This document shows positions 16,606-22,302 of a DNA stretch of 33,128 bases, piece by piece. The position numbers and the translations under genes were made by a program. Position 1 is the stretch's first letter. Each line of letters opens with the position of its first letter. Below the pieces are notes generated by a model, which was given only the letters and a program-made list of their open reading frames with translations, was not told where the DNA came from and did no database searches. The stretch is from an uncultured Clostridia bacterium (GTDB taxonomy: Bacteria > Bacillota > Clostridia > TANB77 > CAG-508): NCBI GenBank assembly GCA_947631745.1, contig CANRMM010000012.1, positions 1 to 33,128 of the forward strand, read 5' to 3'.

Positions 16606-16722
16606 CTAGTTTTGTTTATTTAACATTAAATTTACTACGATTTGCCAAGTCTCATTAAAAGCATTACTTCTGTCTGTTTCGCTCTCTGAAACAAATATAT
16701 TTTCACATACTATTGTGTCCAT
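16606..16722 (-). CDS. 38-residue small protein, possible recombination directionality factor
   Basis: This small frame begins MDTIVCENIFVSES and ends VVNLMLNKQN before a TAG. GAGGTG lies eight bases ahead of the ATG, as good as in other genes here. The protein is acidic in the first half, with a Trp and hydrophobic C-terminal helix. I recognise no family. Its place, directly upstream of the recombinase within the element, is where a directionality factor or an accessory protein might be encoded. That function is inference; 38 residues is short for known factors. Confidence 0.5.
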   Translation of the reverse strand: MDTIVCENIFVSESETDRSNAFNETWQIVVNLMLNKQN

Positions 16723-16796
16723 TTTGAATACACCTCGTTTAGTAAAATACTATTCAATAGACAAAATACTTATGCTTTGTTATTTATAACAAAAAG

Positions 16797-16818
16797 AAAA
16801 CTCTCTCCTAGGAGAGAG
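16797..16818 (-). terminator. Terminator of the 67-codon gene
   Basis: CTCTCTCCTAGGAGAGAG (16801-16818) is a perfect palindrome. On the minus strand it is followed by TTTTC and TTTTT. It lies about 30 bases behind the stop at 16848. A second palindrome AAAGAAATTTCTTT lies between. Confidence 0.75.
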
Positions 16819-16847
16819 AGAAAGAAATTTCTTTTTTAGGCTTCCTC

Positions 16848-17051
16848 TTATTCAAGAGTAACCCAGCAGATTATCTCTTTATCTGATGATACCAGATGGA
16901 AATGCGTAGGCCCTCCCACACGCTTTACGTCGCTAGGGATAGCGAATGTGGTGTCAGCGCTGGCCACAATCTTGTAGCCTAGACCTTCTTTATAAGAGAG
17001 TACGCTACCGGGATTGAACCTGATGATAAGACATAAAGCCTCATAATCCAT
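16848..17051 (-). CDS. Unrecognised 67-residue protein, GC-rich cargo gene of the element
   Basis: This small protein starts MDYEALCLIIRFNPGS and ends EIICWVTLE; it looks like a compact alpha/beta or all-beta soluble domain without membrane segments. I recognise no family. The line at 16921-16980 has 33 G+C of 60 (55%), far above the A+T-rich recombinase and cotJ genes around it, so it came from a different source. AAGGAGG (17060-17066) is eight bases before the ATG at 17051; a longer frame starting at 17072 would put this site inside the gene. It has a perfect sigma-A promoter, a leader hairpin and a palindromic terminator, so it should be expressed in growing cells independently of cotJ. 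Confidence 0.72.
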   Translation of the reverse strand: MDYEALCLIIRFNPGSVLSYKEGLGYKIVASADTTFAIPSDVKRVGGPTHFHLVSSDKEIICWVTLE

Positions 17052-17097
17052 AAGATTAGCCTCCTTGCACATTAGTGCTTTCTATGTTGCTTGTACT

Positions 17098-17128
17098 TTG
17101 ATGAAACGGAGTAAAAAATGTTCATCAA
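17098..17128 (-). other. Leader hairpin of the 67-codon gene
   Basis: TTGATGAA (17098-17105) is complementary to TTCATCAA (17121-17128), leaving a 15-base loop. It begins about four bases after the predicted transcription start. It may stabilise the mRNA 5' end or regulate it; there is no match to a riboswitch I know. Confidence 0.5.
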
Positions 17129-17138
17129 GTATATTTAT

Positions 17139-17167
17139 ATTATAATATATTTACATAAAATTGTCAA
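17139..17167 (-). promoter_or_regulatory. Consensus sigma-A promoter inside the element
   Basis: TTGACA (17162-17167) and TATAAT (17139-17144) are exactly 17 bases apart on the minus strand. The promoter lies wholly within the element, about 25 bases from its right end, and drives the 67-codon gene. Confidence 0.85.
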
Positions 17168-17173
17168 TTTGTA

Positions 17174-17605
17174 CTATTGTATAATCAAATGAGCAACATC
17201 TGCTGCTAAATCTTCTTGCAAGTTTGCTATAGGATCACCCTTACATGCAATATATGCTGCTGTAAATGGAGCACCGCCAGCTGATTGAGGATATACATCT
17301 ACTCCACGGTCAGTATAATATTCTCCAAGTCCTGCTTGCTCAATCTCCTCTATACTAGCTCCTTCTGTTAACTTATGAACGATGGTTCCTACCATTTCTA
17401 AGTGTGCTAATTCTTCTGTACCAATATCGTTCAAAATTGCTTTTGACTTTTGGTCTGGCATTGCAAATTTTTGTGATAAATAACGAAGTGATGCTGCAAG
17501 TTCTCCATCAGGTCCACCATATTGAGAAATTATAAATTTTGCAAGTCTTGGATTAGGAGATTTAATATTTATAGGATATTCTAATATTTTATTATAAGTC
17601 CACAT
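17174..17605 (-). CDS. cotJC: cotJC, 5' part (spore coat protein, manganese-catalase-like)
   Basis: The frame starts MWTYNKILEYPINIKSPNP and reads through FIISQYGGPDGELAASLRYL, IGTEELAHLEMVGT and ASIEEIEQAGLGEYYTD to EDLAADVA, then runs into element DNA (HLIIQ, stop). Glu35, Glu65 and His68 are three of the five manganese-catalase metal ligands; the other two lie in the 3' part. CotJC is an inner spore coat protein made in the mother cell. ATG 17605 is preceded by AAAGGAG; the upstream frame is an extension into cotJB. The first 14 bases overlap the end of cotJB, which indicates translational coupling. As it stands this fragment cannot form the metal site. Confidence 0.93.
   Translation of the reverse strand: MWTYNKILEYPINIKSPNPRLAKFIISQYGGPDGELAASLRYLSQKFAMPDQKSKAILNDIGTEELAHLEMVGTIVHKLTEGASIEEIEQAGLGEYYTDRGVDVYPQSAGGAPFTAAYIACKGDPIANLQEDLAADVAHLIIQ
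17177..17197 (-). other. Right element junction (attachment site)
   Basis: The core GTTGC (17193-17197) is preceded in cotJC by GCAGCAGAT and followed inside the element by TCAT and the arm TTGATTATACAA (17177-17188 on the plus strand as TTGTATAATCAA). When the two ends are joined in a circle, the arms flank a 10-base centre with GC in the middle. Confidence 0.8.
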
Positions 17606-18026
17606 TAAAATCACTCCTTTCCCAAGGCCAAGGCTCCTCAAGCCATCTCCATTTATTGCATGGATGATAGATACTTAATGGGCCAAATACTTTCTGATAT
17701 TTATCCTTGATTTCATTTAATTCATTGCAATATTCTTTGTGTAAGCAAATAGCTTTTCTATCATCTGGATGGGTGTCTAAATATTCAGCAAGTTCAATGA
17801 TGGCAAAATTTAAGCACTTAATCTCTTTCATCATTTTTTCTCTTACTTCATCTCTATTATTCCAACATTCATTTGTATTGTTTTCACAATTACAATTCAT
17901 ATCATCTGCAAGCGTTGATGCTGTATTATATCCAAAAGCCGCATTAATTCCTTCTGGAGCATAATAGCAATTCATATTTGAATTATTTCCACATCCGCAG
18001 TTTCTGTTATCATTGTCATTTTCCAT
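17592..18026 (-). CDS. cotJB: Spore coat protein CotJB
   Basis: CotJB is part of the spore coat and works with CotJA and CotJC. The 144 residues have a Cys/Asn-rich N-terminal region (NCGCGNNSNMNC, then NCNCENN) that is not part of the standard short CotJB. The conserved core follows: LNFAIIELAEYLDTHPDDRKA, landmarks EYLDTHPDDRKA, and the ending YGPLxxx-like FGPLSIY ... EEPWPWE. ATG 18026 lies one base after the cotJA stop and has GGAGAGGGG upstream; the frame opens ten codons earlier inside cotJA without such a site. The middle position in the cotJA-cotJB-cotJC order is standard. Confidence 0.92.
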   Translation of the reverse strand: MENDNDNRNCGCGNNSNMNCYYAPEGINAAFGYNTASTLADDMNCNCENNTNECWNNRDEVREKMMKEIKCLNFAIIELAEYLDTHPDDRKAICLHKEYCNELNEIKDKYQKVFGPLSIYHPCNKWRWLEEPWPWERSDFNVDL

Positions 18027-18027
18027 T

Positions 18028-18393
18028 TTATCTATTGCACCCCTCTCCAATTTCATTTCTTGCTTTTAAATAAGCAATTTCTTCCATACCTTGACATGGT
18101 CTATATGGGCTTACTAATTCAGGGAATATTGTTCCCATTTTTAAGCCACAGCAAGGTGTAAAAGTTTTATCCAAATATTGCATTGGAACATAACTTTGTG
18201 CAAGCATAGGATTATCTGGGAAAATATTATTTCCTTCATCAAATCCACAACCACAACTTGAAGTATTATCTGTATCTTGACCACAGCAGTTACATGATGC
18301 ATATTCTGCATTTGTTCCTGCATCTTTACAAGCTGTTTCTATTGCAGGATTGTTACATTGACATCCACAATTTCTGCCATATCTTCTATACAT
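18028..18393 (-). CDS. cotJA: Spore coat protein CotJA
   Basis: This 121-residue protein ends with the CotJA signature: PMLAQSYVPMQYLDKTF, GLKMGTIFPELVSPYRP. The N-terminal half is extended and rich in cysteine (NCGCQCNN, ASCNCCGQD, SSCGCGFDEG), which B. subtilis CotJA lacks. CotJA is needed for CotJC assembly into the coat. AAGGAGG precedes the ATG. It is the first gene of the operon; sequence upstream fits a mother-cell sigma-E promoter only loosely. Confidence 0.92.
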   Translation of the reverse strand: MYRRYGRNCGCQCNNPAIETACKDAGTNAEYASCNCCGQDTDNTSSCGCGFDEGNNIFPDNPMLAQSYVPMQYLDKTFTPCCGLKMGTIFPELVSPYRPCQGMEEIAYLKARNEIGEGCNR

Positions 18394-18428
18394 ATTTCTT
18401 TTTCCTCCTTATTAATATGTTATATTAC

Positions 18429-18457
18429 ATAATATGACAAAAATATAAAAGTGTGAC
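18429..18457 (-). promoter_or_regulatory. Possible sigma-E-type promoter of cotJA
   Basis: On the minus strand GTCACAC (18451-18457) and CATATTAT (18429-18436) are 14 bases apart. The second box agrees with the sigma-E -10 consensus CATACAAT at six of eight positions; the first agrees only partly. No sigma-A promoter of similar quality is seen. B. subtilis cotJ is sigma-E-dependent, which supports the reading. Confidence 0.35.
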
Positions 18458-18524
18458 ATAGCTTGCCTATAATAAATTTTATTGTACTAAAATTTTTTTA
18501 TTCTTTTTTACATGAATTTCACAT

Positions 18525-18584
18525 AAAAAAAGAGTACATTTCGTTATCAAAAATATTGTTTAATAACAAAAAATACTCTTTTTT
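18525..18584. terminator. Hairpin terminator between pyk and cotJ
   Basis: AAAAAAGAGTA and TACTCTTTTTT (18526-18536 with 18574-18584) form the outer stem; GTTAT and ATAAC form an inner stem. T runs follow on both strands. It is the likely end of the pyk transcript on the minus strand, after the tandem repeat. Confidence 0.65.
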
Positions 18585-18595
18585 CTTATTCAAAA

Positions 18596-18670
18596 TGTCA
18601 CAAAAAAGAACGTCCCTAAAGTGACAAAAATGTCACAGAAAAGAACGTCCCCAAAGTGACAAAAGTGACA
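18596..18670. repeat. Tandem REP-like repeat downstream of pyk
   Basis: Two 31-base units (18596-18626 and 18631-18661) repeat with period 35 and differ at two positions. Each begins TGTCAC and ends GTGACA, so each is bounded by inverted 6-mers, and each carries GAACGTCCC. A third partial copy (AAAGTGACA) ends at 18670. The shape resembles REP-type palindromic intergenic repeats. No transposase of that class lies in the window. Confidence 0.75.
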
Positions 18671-18671
18671 A

Positions 18672-20111
18672 TTATACTGTTAGTACTCCTCCAATTGTCT
18701 TATTCATTTGATGTGCACTGTTGTCTGTTAAGATTGATGCTCCTCCTGCAATGACAACTAAATCGCCTTTTTCTATAATGCCTACTTCTTCTGCTATCTT
18801 TACTCCTTCTTTGATCATCTCATCGATGTCATCTTTATGTTCTACATAAATTGGTCTTACACCGAAAACTAATGCTAATTGTTTATATATTACAATATTA
18901 TCTGTTACAGCATAGATAGGACATTTTGGCAAAAAGCCTGCTAGATTTTTTACTGTCCTTCCTGTATTTGTATACGCAAAGATTGCTTTTGTTTCTAAGT
19001 TCATTGCTGTCATACAAGTAGAATAGTTTAAATTGTATTCATAGTCTTTATTTCCATATAATTCATATTCTCTATTTTTAAATCTTTTCCAGTAATTGAT
19101 AGATTCTTCTACTGTTCTTGCTATTCTGTCCATTGTTTTTACGCATTCTACTGGATATTTTCCAGCTGCTGATTCTGCTGAAAGCATAATAGCACTTGTT
19201 TGATCGTAAATTGCATTTGCCACGTCACTTACTTCTGCTCTTGTTGGTCTTGGATTATTTACCATAGACTCTAACATTTGAGTTGCTGTAATAACTGGCT
19301 TTCCTGCTCTACAGCATTTACTAATAAATTCTTTTTGACGGATTGGAACTTCTTCCATAGGAATTTCTACTCCTAGGTCTCCTCTTGCTACCATAATTCC
19401 ATCTGCTACTTCGAGGATTTTGTCAAAATTATCTATTCCTTGTCTGTTTTCTATTTTGGCAATTACTTTTATTTGCTCTCCACCATTTTCTTTTAGAACT
19501 TTTTTGATGTTAATAATATCTTCAGCTGTTCTAATAAAAGAAGCTGCTATGTAATCAAAATTATTTTCAATACCAAATTTAATATCAGATATATCTTTTT
19601 CTGTCATGCTTGGTAAATTAATTTTTGAGTTTGGTATATTAATACTCTTTCTATTTGATAGTTTTCCACCATTTATAACTTTGCAAACTAAATCTTTTCC
19701 TTTAATTTCTTCTACTCTAAGTTCAATTAGTCCATCATTTACAAGAATTCTAGTTCCAATTTCTAATTCATTGTATAAGTTTTTATAAGAAACTGATACT
19801 TGTGTATTGTCTCCTTCTATATCTTCGTTTACAAGAGTAAACATGTCACCTTCTTGTAACATTGCTTCTCCTGTTTTAAATTTTCCTATTCTGATTTCTG
19901 GTCCCTTTGTATCTAATAATAAAGCAACTGGATATTGTAGTTTTTTTCTTACTTTTTTGAACATTGCAATTCTGCTTCCTTGTTCTTCGTAATCGCCATG
20001 TGAAAAGTTAAGTCTAGCAACATTCATTCCTGCTTTGATTAATTCTTCTAATTTTTCTTCATCGTCTACTGCTGGCCCTAATGTACATATAATTTTTGTT
20101 TTTCTCATCAT
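18672..20111 (-). CDS. pyk: Pyruvate kinase
   Basis: This enzyme makes pyruvate and ATP from phosphoenolpyruvate and ADP, the last step of glycolysis. The 479 residues show RKTKIICTLGPA at the N-terminus, NFSHGDYEEQ, LLDTKGPEIR, the active-site region IKVIAKIENRQGIDNFDKI (landmark AKIENRQG), MVARGDLGVEIP and TQMLESMVNNPRPTRAEV. The C-terminal regulatory domain ends SAHQMNKTIGGVLTV. It lacks the extra PEP-utiliser domain found in Bacillus enzymes. Start 20111 (first of two adjacent ATGs) has AAAGGA upstream. It has its own promoter with a hairpin at the mRNA start. Confidence 0.97.
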   Translation of the reverse strand: MMRKTKIICTLGPAVDDEEKLEELIKAGMNVARLNFSHGDYEEQGSRIAMFKKVRKKLQYPVALLLDTKGPEIRIGKFKTGEAMLQEGDMFTLVNEDIEGDNTQVSVSYKNLYNELEIGTRILVNDGLIELRVEEIKGKDLVCKVINGGKLSNRKSINIPNSKINLPSMTEKDISDIKFGIENNFDYIAASFIRTAEDIINIKKVLKENGGEQIKVIAKIENRQGIDNFDKILEVADGIMVARGDLGVEIPMEEVPIRQKEFISKCCRAGKPVITATQMLESMVNNPRPTRAEVSDVANAIYDQTSAIMLSAESAAGKYPVECVKTMDRIARTVEESINYWKRFKNREYELYGNKDYEYNLNYSTCMTAMNLETKAIFAYTNTGRTVKNLAGFLPKCPIYAVTDNIVIYKQLALVFGVRPIYVEHKDDIDEMIKEGVKIAEEVGIIEKGDLVVIAGGASILTDNSAHQMNKTIGGVLTV

Positions 20112-20155
20112 TGTTCTATCTATCCTTTCTTTATATATATATATCATTAACTAGT

Positions 20156-20180
20156 ATTGCTGCATTATTAATGCAGCAAT
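20156..20180 (-). other. Hairpin at the start of the pyk mRNA
   Basis: ATTGCTGCAT (20156-20165) and ATGCAGCAAT (20171-20180) form a 10-bp perfect stem. The predicted start lies near 20178, so the hairpin is at the very 5' end of the transcript. No T run follows on the minus strand, so it is not a terminator. mRNA stabilisation is a likely role. Confidence 0.6.
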
Positions 20181-20184
20181 ATAT

Positions 20185-20213
20185 ATTTTAATATTTATTT
20201 TGAATTTTTTCAA
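20185..20213 (-). promoter_or_regulatory. Sigma-A promoter of pyk
   Basis: TTGAAA (20208-20213) and TAAAAT (20185-20190) are 17 bases apart on the minus strand, in the 154-base gap behind ytxC. Confidence 0.65.
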
Positions 20214-20265
20214 CTGTTTCGCCAAATTTTGTTGGTACAAATTACATTTGACTTTTCACTTGACG

Positions 20266-21111
20266 TTAATTTAGTATCTTAGCGTGATGAATTAATCTAT
20301 AAGTTTTACATATATTACATTCTTTACAAATACTAACTCTATCATCAAAAATACGTTTCAGTGTTTCAATAAATTCATCTTCTACGTCAATAATATGAAT
20401 GTCAAGTTTAGCTGGCAATAAATTTAGTAATGTATTAAGTGCTAAATCATTTGATGAAAAAGAAATGTCTGAAAGATATTTTGCATTAAAAATGTTGTCT
20501 GAAACAGATATCATATTTTTATCATCATCTAATAGTATAGATTCTCCATTTGAATAAATTAAATGTAGGCTTTCTATTTCAGATGGAGTATTATTAACAT
20601 AGTTTTTTAATAAACTTATAAATTCACTATATTCTTTTTCAATAATATATTGATTCACTGCCATATCCACAATTTCATCTAATATTTTTTTATATCTTGG
20701 AATTCTAAAATTAATGACTCCTTCTAATACAATTTTGTTCTTTTCTTGTATATATTTTTTTATTTCATTAAATAAAATTTCCTGTTTTTCTTTTTGCTCT
20801 GTTTTTAATATTCCTTTGCAATTTTCTAATATAATTTTTCTTTCATATTCATCAAAATAAAAGTAATTACTATTAATCATTCTTTTGATTATCTTTTCTT
20901 CGAAAAATTCTATAATTGTACTTGTAATAATATCTGTTACAATATTTTCAAATTTTTGAATTTCATTTCCCGTATAGTGCAAAATAACATTCTGATATAA
21001 CTTAAATTCTTTACTACAATAATAAATACCCTCTAAATCTGTTTCTTCTATTTTATTTAGTAGATAAGCTATTATTTCTTCATCATTTATTTTTATGCAA
21101 TATGATTTCAT
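20266..21111 (-). CDS. ytxC: Putative sporulation protein YtxC
   Basis: The 281-residue protein matches the YtxC family in its middle region: LEGVINFRIPRYKKILDEIV (about 129-148), then AVNQYIIEKEYSEFISLLKNYV (landmarks IIEKEYSEFISLL) and a C-terminal part with LNTLLNLLPAKLDIH and four cysteines near the end (CKECNICK). YtxC is restricted to spore formers, and its role is not established. GAAAGGAGAATATCCTAA precedes the ATG. No clear promoter is visible in the 109 bases upstream. It fits with the nearby cotJ operon as a spore-forming trait. Confidence 0.82.
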   Translation of the reverse strand: MKSYCIKINDEEIIAYLLNKIEETDLEGIYYCSKEFKLYQNVILHYTGNEIQKFENIVTDIITSTIIEFFEEKIIKRMINSNYFYFDEYERKIILENCKGILKTEQKEKQEILFNEIKKYIQEKNKIVLEGVINFRIPRYKKILDEIVDMAVNQYIIEKEYSEFISLLKNYVNNTPSEIESLHLIYSNGESILLDDDKNMISVSDNIFNAKYLSDISFSSNDLALNTLLNLLPAKLDIHIIDVEDEFIETLKRIFDDRVSICKECNICKTYRLIHHAKILN

Positions 21112-21220
21112 TTAGGATATTCTCCTTTCCTCTATTCAATATTATCTACTAAAATACTTTTCGTTATACATATTTTATTCTGCTTTCTTTAAAATGTGCA
21201 GAGGAAAATAAAGTTCTTTT

Positions 21221-21553
21221 TTAAATTCCATCTAGTCCATTTTTCAAATGATAAACATTTTCATAATTCATATTTTCAAGTATTTCTTTTGCTCTCTTGC
21301 TTCTACTTCCAGTAGAACAATAAGCAATAATGTATTGCTCTTTATCTTTTATAATTGTTTCTATTTTCTCCTCTAAGTCAAATACTGGTATATTAACAGC
21401 ACCTATTAAATGGTTTTCTGCAAATTCTTGAGAACTTCTTACATCTATTAATACTATATTATGGTTTATTTTCATCATTTCTTGCAATTTTTTATATGAT
21501 ATTTCCCTTGATTCAATACTTCTATATAAAATTTTTTTGATTCTTCGAAACAT
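21221..21553 (-). CDS. Rhodanese-like sulfurtransferase
   Basis: This is a single rhodanese domain of 110 residues. IDVRSSQEFAENHLIGAVNIP (landmarks DVRSSQEF and GAVNIP, about residues 36-56) is the N-terminal signature, and the active-site loop is YCSTGSRSKRA with the persulfide-forming Cys. Such domains move sulfane sulfur to acceptor proteins or thiols; the acceptor cannot be told. ATG 21553 was preferred to the GTG at 21565 because the latter directly abuts the AAGGAA site. It lies between the secDF terminator and ytxC. Confidence 0.88.
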   Translation of the reverse strand: MFRRIKKILYRSIESREISYKKLQEMMKINHNIVLIDVRSSQEFAENHLIGAVNIPVFDLEEKIETIIKDKEQYIIAYCSTGSRSKRAKEILENMNYENVYHLKNGLDGI

Positions 21554-21586
21554 AATATTATTCACTTCCTTAAATTTTTAAGCAAT

Positions 21587-21624
21587 AAAAAAGACAATAT
21601 TAATAATAATATATTAATATTGTC
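21587..21624 (-). terminator. Terminator of the HD-secD-secF operon
   Basis: GACAATATTAAT (21593-21604) and ATTAATATTGTC (21613-21624) form a perfect 12-bp stem. Six T residues follow on the minus strand (A run 21587-21592). It lies about 30 bases behind the secF-like stop. Confidence 0.85.
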
Positions 21625-21654
21625 GAATTTTGGTACTTTGTCCTAATATTACAT

Positions 21655-22284
21655 TTATTTTAATTTTTTCTCATATCTATATTCTAAAACGCTAACTGTT
21701 ATTACATATAGTATTAATCCTACTGGAATTGTCAATCTATTTATTGGAATTCTTGTAATTGCAAGTAATCCTAAATATACTGCTTCTACGCCTATAATTG
21801 ATATAGCATATGTTAGTGGTGTTTTCCATATACTTATTTTTCTATATCTTATTGCTACATAAGCTAGAATAATAGCAGTAGCTATAGCAATTGGCGCAAT
21901 ATATGGTTTTAATATGCTTGATAATTTTACTTTTGGATTATGGTAAATTTCAATTTCTTCTACTTTATTTTCTACTTCATATTTTTCATTAATTTTTGTG
22001 TTTAATTGTTCTAATTTATCTGTTAAATCTTCATTTTTTCTCTCTGGCAATATGATTGCTACTGATTCATCAAAGAAATCAATTTTTTGTAGAATTGCTT
22101 TTTCTCCAGGAAATACTTCTCCAACTATTTGTTTTACATCATTAATTTCAAAGCTTTTTCCTATGTTAACATCTAGTTCTACATTTCTTTTATATATGAG
22201 ATCTACATTTAGTCCTATTGTACAAATTAAAATTGCTCCAATAACAATGATACCTGCCAAAATTGCATATATTATTTTCTTCAT
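21655..22284 (-). CDS. SecF-like protein, shortened
   Basis: This is a 209-residue membrane protein: one N-terminal segment (residues 4-25), an extracytoplasmic region of about 100 residues with FEINDVKQIVGEVF and VAIILPERK, then about three membrane segments from residue 128 on. The layout and position after a SecD-like gene point to SecF, which pulls secreted proteins across with the proton gradient. Usual SecF has about 300 residues and six membrane segments; here the last two are missing, and the conserved D-T-V-V-V-F-D stretch of that region cannot be found. It may have a changed role. The gene lies 18 bases behind the SecD-like gene. Confidence 0.65.
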   Translation of the reverse strand: MKKIIYAILAGIIVIGAILICTIGLNVDLIYKRNVELDVNIGKSFEINDVKQIVGEVFPGEKAILQKIDFFDESVAIILPERKNEDLTDKLEQLNTKINEKYEVENKVEEIEIYHNPKVKLSSILKPYIAPIAIATAIILAYVAIRYRKISIWKTPLTYAISIIGVEAVYLGLLAITRIPINRLTIPVGLILYVITVSVLEYRYEKKLK

Positions 22285-22302
22285 TTTTTGCCCTTCTTTC
22301 TA

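Larger units (their letters stand above)
14866..17192 (-). mobile_element. Skin-like intervening element in cotJC, about 2.33 kb
   Basis: The segment splits cotJC between codons for Val137-Ala138 and Thr139. It contains a large serine recombinase whose stop is about 30 bases inside one end, a 38-codon ORF and a GC-rich 67-codon gene; all read in the cotJC direction. Both ends carry the same GTTGC. Excision would leave one copy and give the frame GAT-GTT-GCA-ACA-GAG, reading DVATE, continuous with family-typical sequence on both sides. Known parallels are skin in sigK of Bacillus subtilis and Clostridioides difficile and SP-beta in spsM, where a serine recombinase restores a mother-cell gene. 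A plain transposon insertion is the alternative; loss of sporulation-specific excision cannot be judged from sequence. Confidence 0.88.

Noticed and set aside
16738..16791. Sigma-K or sigma-E promoter in front of the 38-codon ORF (CATAAGTA)
   Set aside because: Only the CATA part fits, and no acceptable -35 box lies at the right distance. I could not identify the recombinase promoter.
16777..16826. CRISPR-like or satellite repeat in the CT/GA-rich stretch of the element
   Set aside because: It is a single palindrome followed by T residues on the minus strand, which is a terminator; there are no spaced repeats.
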